From Notamacropus eugenii (lineage: Eukaryota > Chordata > Mammalia > Diprotodontia > Macropodidae), in contig NC_092874.1 in the NCBI RefSeq assembly GCF_028372415.1, positions 240,042,069 to 240,106,068 of the forward strand: 64,000 nt of DNA. Reading direction: 5' to 3'. Below the pieces are notes generated by a model that saw nothing but the letters and a program-made list of their open reading frames with translations, was not told where the DNA came from and did not search any database. Below are positions 60,101 to 64,000 of this stretch, in pieces. The first letter of the stretch is position 1. The number at the start of each line of letters is the position of its first letter. A program made the position numbers and the translations under genes.

Positions 60101-61076
60101 CGATCCAGGAGGACTGCTGGTCCCAGACAGACCACATCTGGATCACAAAGAAGGGCGCCCAACACACGATGTAGGCTGTCACGATCACGAAAGTCATCTT
60201 CACAGTGCGGATCTTGGCCCGGGAAATTGACTTGATACTGCTGACACAGGGGGCCGAAAGAAGTCCCTTGCGCAAGGCGCCGGCGGCCGCTTCCTCCTCG
60301 CGCTTGCCCTTCACGATGGACGTCTTGCCGCGGATATTCCGCCAGATGTGATAGCAGATGAAGCCGTAGCAGGTGCCCAAAATGATGACAGGGGCCACGA
60401 AGATGCCACCGGTCATCCAGGTCACGTAGGCGCGCAACCCCCAGGGCTGGATGAAGTTGGCCCAGCAGTCGCGGGCCTTGGTGACGTTGTTGACCTCGAT
60501 CATGGAGAAGATAAAGTACTGGGGCGTGCTGAGCACGAAGCTCAGCGCCCAGGCGCCGGCGATCATGACCCGGGAGCGCCGGGCAGGTTGCTGCAGAGTC
60601 TTCAGCGGGTGGCACACTGCGATGTAGCGGTCGGCGGTCATCACCACCAGCATATATGCCGAGGCGAACATGGCGAAGACCTGCAGATGTTTGACGACGC
60701 GACACAAACCGTCGGGGCCGCGGAAGCGGTAGGTGATGTCCCAGCACAGCTGGGGCAACACCTGGAAGAAGGCGACGGCCAGGTCGGCGAGGCTGAGGTG
60801 GCGGATGAAAAGGTGCATCCGAGACGTCTTCCGCGGAGTGCGGTGCAGGGCCAGAAGGACGCTGCTGTTGCCCAGCACCGCCACCACGAAAGTCGCAGCC
60901 AGCACTGTGATCTCCAGCTTGGCTAGCTCCTCGTTCCGACTGTCCGCCGCCGAGATATCCAGGCTAGCGTTGGGGGCCGCCGTGGAGCTGCTGGCCGAAG
61001 GCCACCAAGGACTGAAGTTACCCGTGGCAGCTGTCCAGGCGGGCAAAGCCCCACCGGGGAAACGCGTGCTGCCCAT
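56835..61076 (-). CDS. AVPR1A: Arginine vasopressin receptor 1A, join of two exons (60101-61076, 56835-57121)
   Basis: Class A G-protein-coupled receptor for arginine vasopressin. In the family it couples to Gq/11 at the plasma membrane and raises inositol phosphate and calcium in vascular smooth muscle, liver and brain. The spliced frame (976 + 287 nt) gives 420 residues; the human protein, from memory, has 418. Visible hallmarks: N-glycosylation sites N20-F-S and N36-A-S; TM1 with GNSSVL near 69-74; D98 of TM2; the C125/C204 extracellular disulfide pair; DRYIAV at 149-154; CWAPFF at 305-310; NPWIY at 346-350; a Cys pair (FPCC) in the tail as likely palmitoylation site; and the C-terminal FIPVST typical of V1a receptors. 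The TM3-TM6 segments are nearly identical to remembered mammalian V1a sequence, while the first ~45 residues diverge, as is usual. I chose the Met at 61076 because NFSPWWP then sits about six residues further in than in human. I saw no broken frame. Confidence 0.97.
57481..57676. mobile_element. hAT-like MITE in AVPR1A intron
   Basis: Inverted ends AGGAGTTCTTAACC and GGTTAAGAACTCCT-like (57,658-57,676). The same family occurs at 1,285-1,615 and 31,570-31,735. Confidence 0.65.
57955..58355 (+). mobile_element. L3/CR1-clade LINE 3' region in AVPR1A intron
   Basis: AGCAGATTTCAGCTTAATGT and GGTATGGGTGGAACTTGATG with TCAGGTCCCTTCCAAGCTAT are L3 landmarks, degraded. Antisense to the gene. Confidence 0.65.
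58613..58865 (+). mobile_element. Full-length SINE1/MAR1 in AVPR1A intron
   Basis: GCAGCTAGGTGGTACAATGG to an A-rich tail. Perfect 8-bp TSD AAATAACT at 58,605-58,612 and 58,866-58,873. Antisense to AVPR1A. Confidence 0.92.
59930..60068 (+). repeat. Imperfect (TCTGTC/TCTCTG)n pyrimidine-rich repeat beside the AVPR1A donor
   Basis: TCT/CTG-rich repeat occupying the first ~35-170 bases of the intron as read from the gene. The overlapping Leu/Ser/Val-rich frames (59,862-60,235) are artefacts. Confidence 0.85.
60101..61076 (-). CDS. AVPR1A: AVPR1A coding exon 1 (residues 1-325 plus one base)
   Basis: The exon encodes the extracellular N-terminus through TM6 and part of the third extracellular loop, ending ...[10 protein letters not shown]. 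Its last base (60101) leaves phase 1, and the next bases on the minus strand read GTAAGAAC, a good donor. Reading past the donor gives only IGKNLG and a stop, which supports the splice. The intron falls after TM6, the known position in the vasopressin/oxytocin receptor family. The exon is clearly GC-richer and CpG-richer than the flanks. Long frames on the opposite strand (up to 192 codons) are composition shadows. Confidence 0.96.
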
Positions 61077-61700
61077 TCGGCCCCCACCTCACCTTTCCTT
61101 CCTCACTTACGTCTACTTTTCTTCTCGAGTCTTTTGCTGCCTCAGTACACTTTGTTTTCTTTCCTCCCTTTCAACTTTCCCTCCTTTTCTTCGTCCTTTT
61201 GACCCTACCTTCCTTCTGTCCGTCTCTGTCTGTCCTTCCAGGGCTCAACGGTAGTCTCTGGGCTGCTTTTCCTCTAGCCCTGCTTTTGTCTTCCCCTCCC
61301 CTTCCTTCTTCCTAATGCCCTTTGTAGGTGAGCAGTCTGCAAAGACCGCGAGCGGGTCACACTTATTTATGCTGGATTTGTTTTCCCCGGAAAGGCGCTC
61401 CCATCTCAGTGGCTGCTGATCGCCTAGTGCCAAACCCCCTTTTTTTTCCACGTCGGTGATTTGTTCTTTTTGCGTCGTTGCTGCAAGGGTGGGGCTGGGG
61501 CTCCCGCTAGTCCCTCAGCTGAACATCTGGACACCGCAGGGACTGTTAGGCGTTTCCACTCTCCTCTTCTACGGGCTGGACGTCTCAGTTCTCCTTTAGC
61601 CCTCTGTGCTCACGCTGGCCACTAGTCACCCATCACCTCCCTATTTTAGTTAGTAAGTCTTTGGAAAGAAAAGCATCAATTTCCAGTTGCACCAGTGGGA
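61077..61700 (-). promoter_or_regulatory. AVPR1A: Presumed 5' UTR and promoter region of AVPR1A
   Basis: Inference from position only: this is the 5' flank of the AVPR1A start codon and is continuous with the GC-rich exon 1 block. It has long pyrimidine runs on the plus strand (purine-rich on the gene strand) and a CACGTC motif near 61,451. I see no convincing TATA box and cannot place the transcription start. Confidence 0.4.
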
Positions 61701-62790
61701 AATTATGGAGATCCCTTCTGTCCTTGGACCGGCGCGCACACACTCCGCTTCAGAGCCCAGAGCTGAACAATCTTCTCAACCTTTTCTTCTCCACCCTCTT
61801 CAACCCCAACCCCCCGCCCCCCGCCCCCACGCTTCTTTTGCACAACACTGTGACAATTCATAAAGTATTTCTCCTCCTGTTTCCACCAAAGGGACAATTC
61901 TTGGCCTCATCAGTGAAGTCTGGTCACAACTGCTCAATTTCAAACCCAATACCACTTCCCAATACACAATCGGCCCTACCCTTGGTATGGATACGAATTG
62001 AGCACTTCGTTTTCTCCAGTCTCAGTGCCGATCCCGCTTCGGCGGTACCGCAGAGAAGGAATAAGGAATTTCCTTGCTTCCACTTCTACCAGCCCATATA
62101 AAACTGCTCTATTGTCTAACGAAGTGCAGGGTCCAGACTTCCCTTTAATCTCCTTCCTGAGAGGGGAGTGGGGAGCCCAGTCTGAACTCTTTGGAACCAG
62201 AAGGGAAGCTGAGGATAGCTCAGGAATGGACACCTAACTAGCATACTATAACGCTGAAGCTTTAGCTCCCCTGGTCCTGAGACCAACTTTCCTTTAGCTG
62301 AAGAACAGCAAAGATAAACTGTTAAATCAGTGACTTTCAAGGCTGAGGCGGGCGCAGGAAGAAGGCTTCAGGATTGATACGAGCCAGTACTTGTTAGTCA
62401 AAAACAGGCTTCATCTAGACCAGGTTCCCCAAAGCTCAGGGTAGGGACAGGGAAGGGGCAGAGGGAAGTGGGAGAAGTGAGATAGGAGAAGGTTATGTGC
62501 TCATCTTTAGGGTGGAGTCTGACTACAATTCACTCCAACAGAAACAGACGGATAGGACCATCCCCTTAAAACCCGATCAATCTTCCTGAAGTCTTCCGAC
62601 AAATTTCCCCCAGGGGCTCCAAGAGGGAACTTTTTCCAGATGGATTTCATGAAAATTCTGCATAAATATGCATATCCTTATCATGCACATCCACATATCT
62701 TTGTTTTGGGTGACTATTGTGATGTAGTATATGTATCTACGCACGTATGATGTCACCCTGTTTCCCCAGAAATTCGATCTCCTCTCAACA
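61700..62790. other. AVPR1A: AVPR1A upstream flank without recognised elements
   Basis: No repeat family or gene recognised. A C-rich run (CCCCCCGCCCCCCGCCCCC type) lies at about 61,808-61,829. The short frames on both strands have no family features. Confidence 0.4.
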
Positions 62791-63310
62791 TGGAATCAGA
62801 ATGCCTGGGTTCAAATCCAGCTCCTGCCCCTTGCCATGTGTGTGACTTTGAGCTAGTCACTTTAATCCTGCTGACTCCCGGCTTCCTCAACTGTAAAATG
62901 GAGGTGGAGGACTAAATGTCCTGTATGGCCCCTTTCCCCCCTAGAACCATGATCATGCCTCTAATCCTAATAAACAAGAGACTCCTTTCTAGGGAATTTG
63001 CATGTTTCCTGATACTTTTCATCCTGTAGTGAAAAGGCCTTAGTCTGAAGACTGAATCATGGTCCTGGCTCTCTCAGCTGGAGATTCCTGAACTCTACTT
63101 CTTAAAGCTTCAGCTTTCTTAGAGGTAAAATGGGCAAGATAATACCTACCTTGACTACTCCCTTCACTGGACTGCTGTCCCCATTCAAAGGAAAATGTAT
63201 TCCCTGATGTAATGGAAAGAACACTGTAAGTTCAGGCAAGTGATCTGGTTTTTATTTCCAGTTCAGACCCACTAACCTTCCTGTGCCTAAATTCTTCACA
63301 TATAAAATCA
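62790..63310 (+). mobile_element. MIR-like SINE fragments
   Basis: 62,790-62,950 has CTGGGTTCAAATCCAGCTCC (B box) and CTGTAAAATGGAGG. 63,030-63,160 and 63,195-63,310 are further degraded MIR bodies. Confidence 0.65.
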
Positions 63311-63404
63311 ACTAAGATATAGATTTGGAGCAGAAGAAACCCTAAAGGTCATTTAGTCCAATTCTGTAATTTTACAGATAAGGAAACTGAAGCAGAGGGT
63401 GCAG

Positions 63405-63600
63405 GGGTGGGGAACCTGTGGCCTGGAGACTGACCACATGTGGCCCTCTAGGTCCTCAAGTTCAGCCCTTTGACTAAATCCAAACTTCACAGGACAAATT
63501 CCCTTAATAAAAGAATTTGTTCTGTAAAACTTGGACTCAGAAGGCTGCACCCAAGGACCTAGAAGGCTACATGTAGCCTTGAGGCTGGTTTTCCTATTCC
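63405..63600. mobile_element. Palindromic hAT-type MITE inside a SINE
   Basis: Starts CAGGGGTGGGGAACCTGTGG. The two halves are near inverted copies (CCTCTAGGTCCTCAAGTTCA against CAAGGACCTAGAAGGC). The older reversed SINE flanks it (63,330-63,401 and 63,605-63,705). Confidence 0.75.
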
Positions 63601-63891
63601 GGGTTTGAGGGATTTAGACAAGGTTATACAGGTAGCAAAGATGGGTTTTAAACCTCACTCCTTTGACTCCAGGCCTCATGTTCTTTCCATTACACCAGTC
63701 TCAAAGAAATTTGCCAAACTTGGAATTAAGTGAATATTAGGTTTGCACTCCAGTTTAGCTAGTGGAAATGTTATCAGTGCTTAACATTGATAGAGCTTGA
63801 TTCCTCCAGATGTACAGGGCAGATTAACTCTGCTGCATCACATTGTGCCATTTCCTAGTGATATCATACCTGTAAAGTTTAGTTTGTCTTT

Positions 63892-63894
<3 letters not shown>

Positions 63895-63954
<60 letters not shown>
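63895..63954 (+). repeat. Pure (AC)30 microsatellite upstream of AVPR1A
   Basis: Thirty uninterrupted AC units, about 2.8 kb 5' of the AVPR1A start codon as the gene reads. Confidence 0.97.
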
Positions 63955-63959
<5 letters not shown>

Positions 63960-64000
63960 AGATTCCTTCTGGGGCGATGCGATGTATTTCTGCTCTTTTA

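Noticed and set aside
60097-60747. 216-codon second frame on the minus strand
   Set aside because: Out-of-frame shadow of AVPR1A exon 1, Arg/His/Leu-rich from GC bias.
60348-61254. Long plus-strand frames (192 and 173 codons) antisense to AVPR1A exon 1
   Set aside because: They mirror the GC-rich conserved coding strand; no family features, and the minus-strand receptor explains the sequence.
1-64000. CRISPR arrays, operons, phage or plasmid modules
   Set aside because: Tandem arrays here are microsatellites without spacers; the sequence is mammalian with spliced gene structure.

Overview
The window is eukaryotic, mammalian and almost certainly marsupial. The basis is the repeat content: many copies of the tRNA-derived marsupial SINE1/MAR1 family, marsupial-type L1 3' ends, a BovB/RTE LINE, half-L1 (HAL1) elements and old MIR, L2 and L3/CR1 debris. 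There is one recognisable host gene. I cannot fix the species from the sequence. No prokaryotic features (operons, CRISPR, IS elements) are present, and most short open frames are repeat sequence or chance.

Layout. Bases 1-10,400 are intergenic: a long pyrimidine microsatellite, an L1 tail split by a probable LTR (3.0-4.2 kb), an old reversed L1 (7.65-8.5 kb), a solo LTR (8.72-9.18 kb) and scattered SINEs. Bases 10.4-16 kb are a nested pile. An old L1 was split by a twin-primed (internally inverted) L1 with 11-bp target-site duplications (TSDs). That L1 was itself split by a full-length old HAL1 with 13-bp TSDs. A BovB fragment, an L1 tail and an RTE-like LINE follow (16.3-19.3 kb). Bases 21-23 kb hold more RTE and CR1/L3 pieces. 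A reversed L1 lies at 25.4-27.2 kb.

Bases 27.2-31 kb hold the most striking locus. An old L3/CR1 LINE carries a 7SL RNA retropseudogene, and exactly at the 5' edge of that pseudogene sits a young, apparently complete HAL1 (27,435-30,387). It has an intact 366-residue ORF1, no ORF2, a CpG-rich 5' end with a YY1-like motif, a purine-rich 3' UTR with a G18 run, a poly(A) tail and perfect 14-bp TSDs. Bases 31-56 kb are intergenic with ordinary SINE, L2, hAT and L1 content, a second copy of the 460-bp solo LTR, and an L1 tail with a perfect 16-bp TSD.

Bases 56.8-61.1 kb hold AVPR1A (arginine vasopressin receptor 1A) on the minus strand. It has two coding exons (60,101-61,076 and 56,835-57,121), consensus splice sites and a 420-residue product that looks intact. 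Exon 1 lies in a GC-rich block. Upstream (61.1-64 kb) are the presumed promoter, MIR fragments, a hAT-type MITE and a pure (AC)30 microsatellite about 2.8 kb before the start codon. The TE layers do not act together as a pathway. HAL1 and the SINEs have no reverse transcriptase of their own and presumably depended on L1 ORF2 protein in trans.
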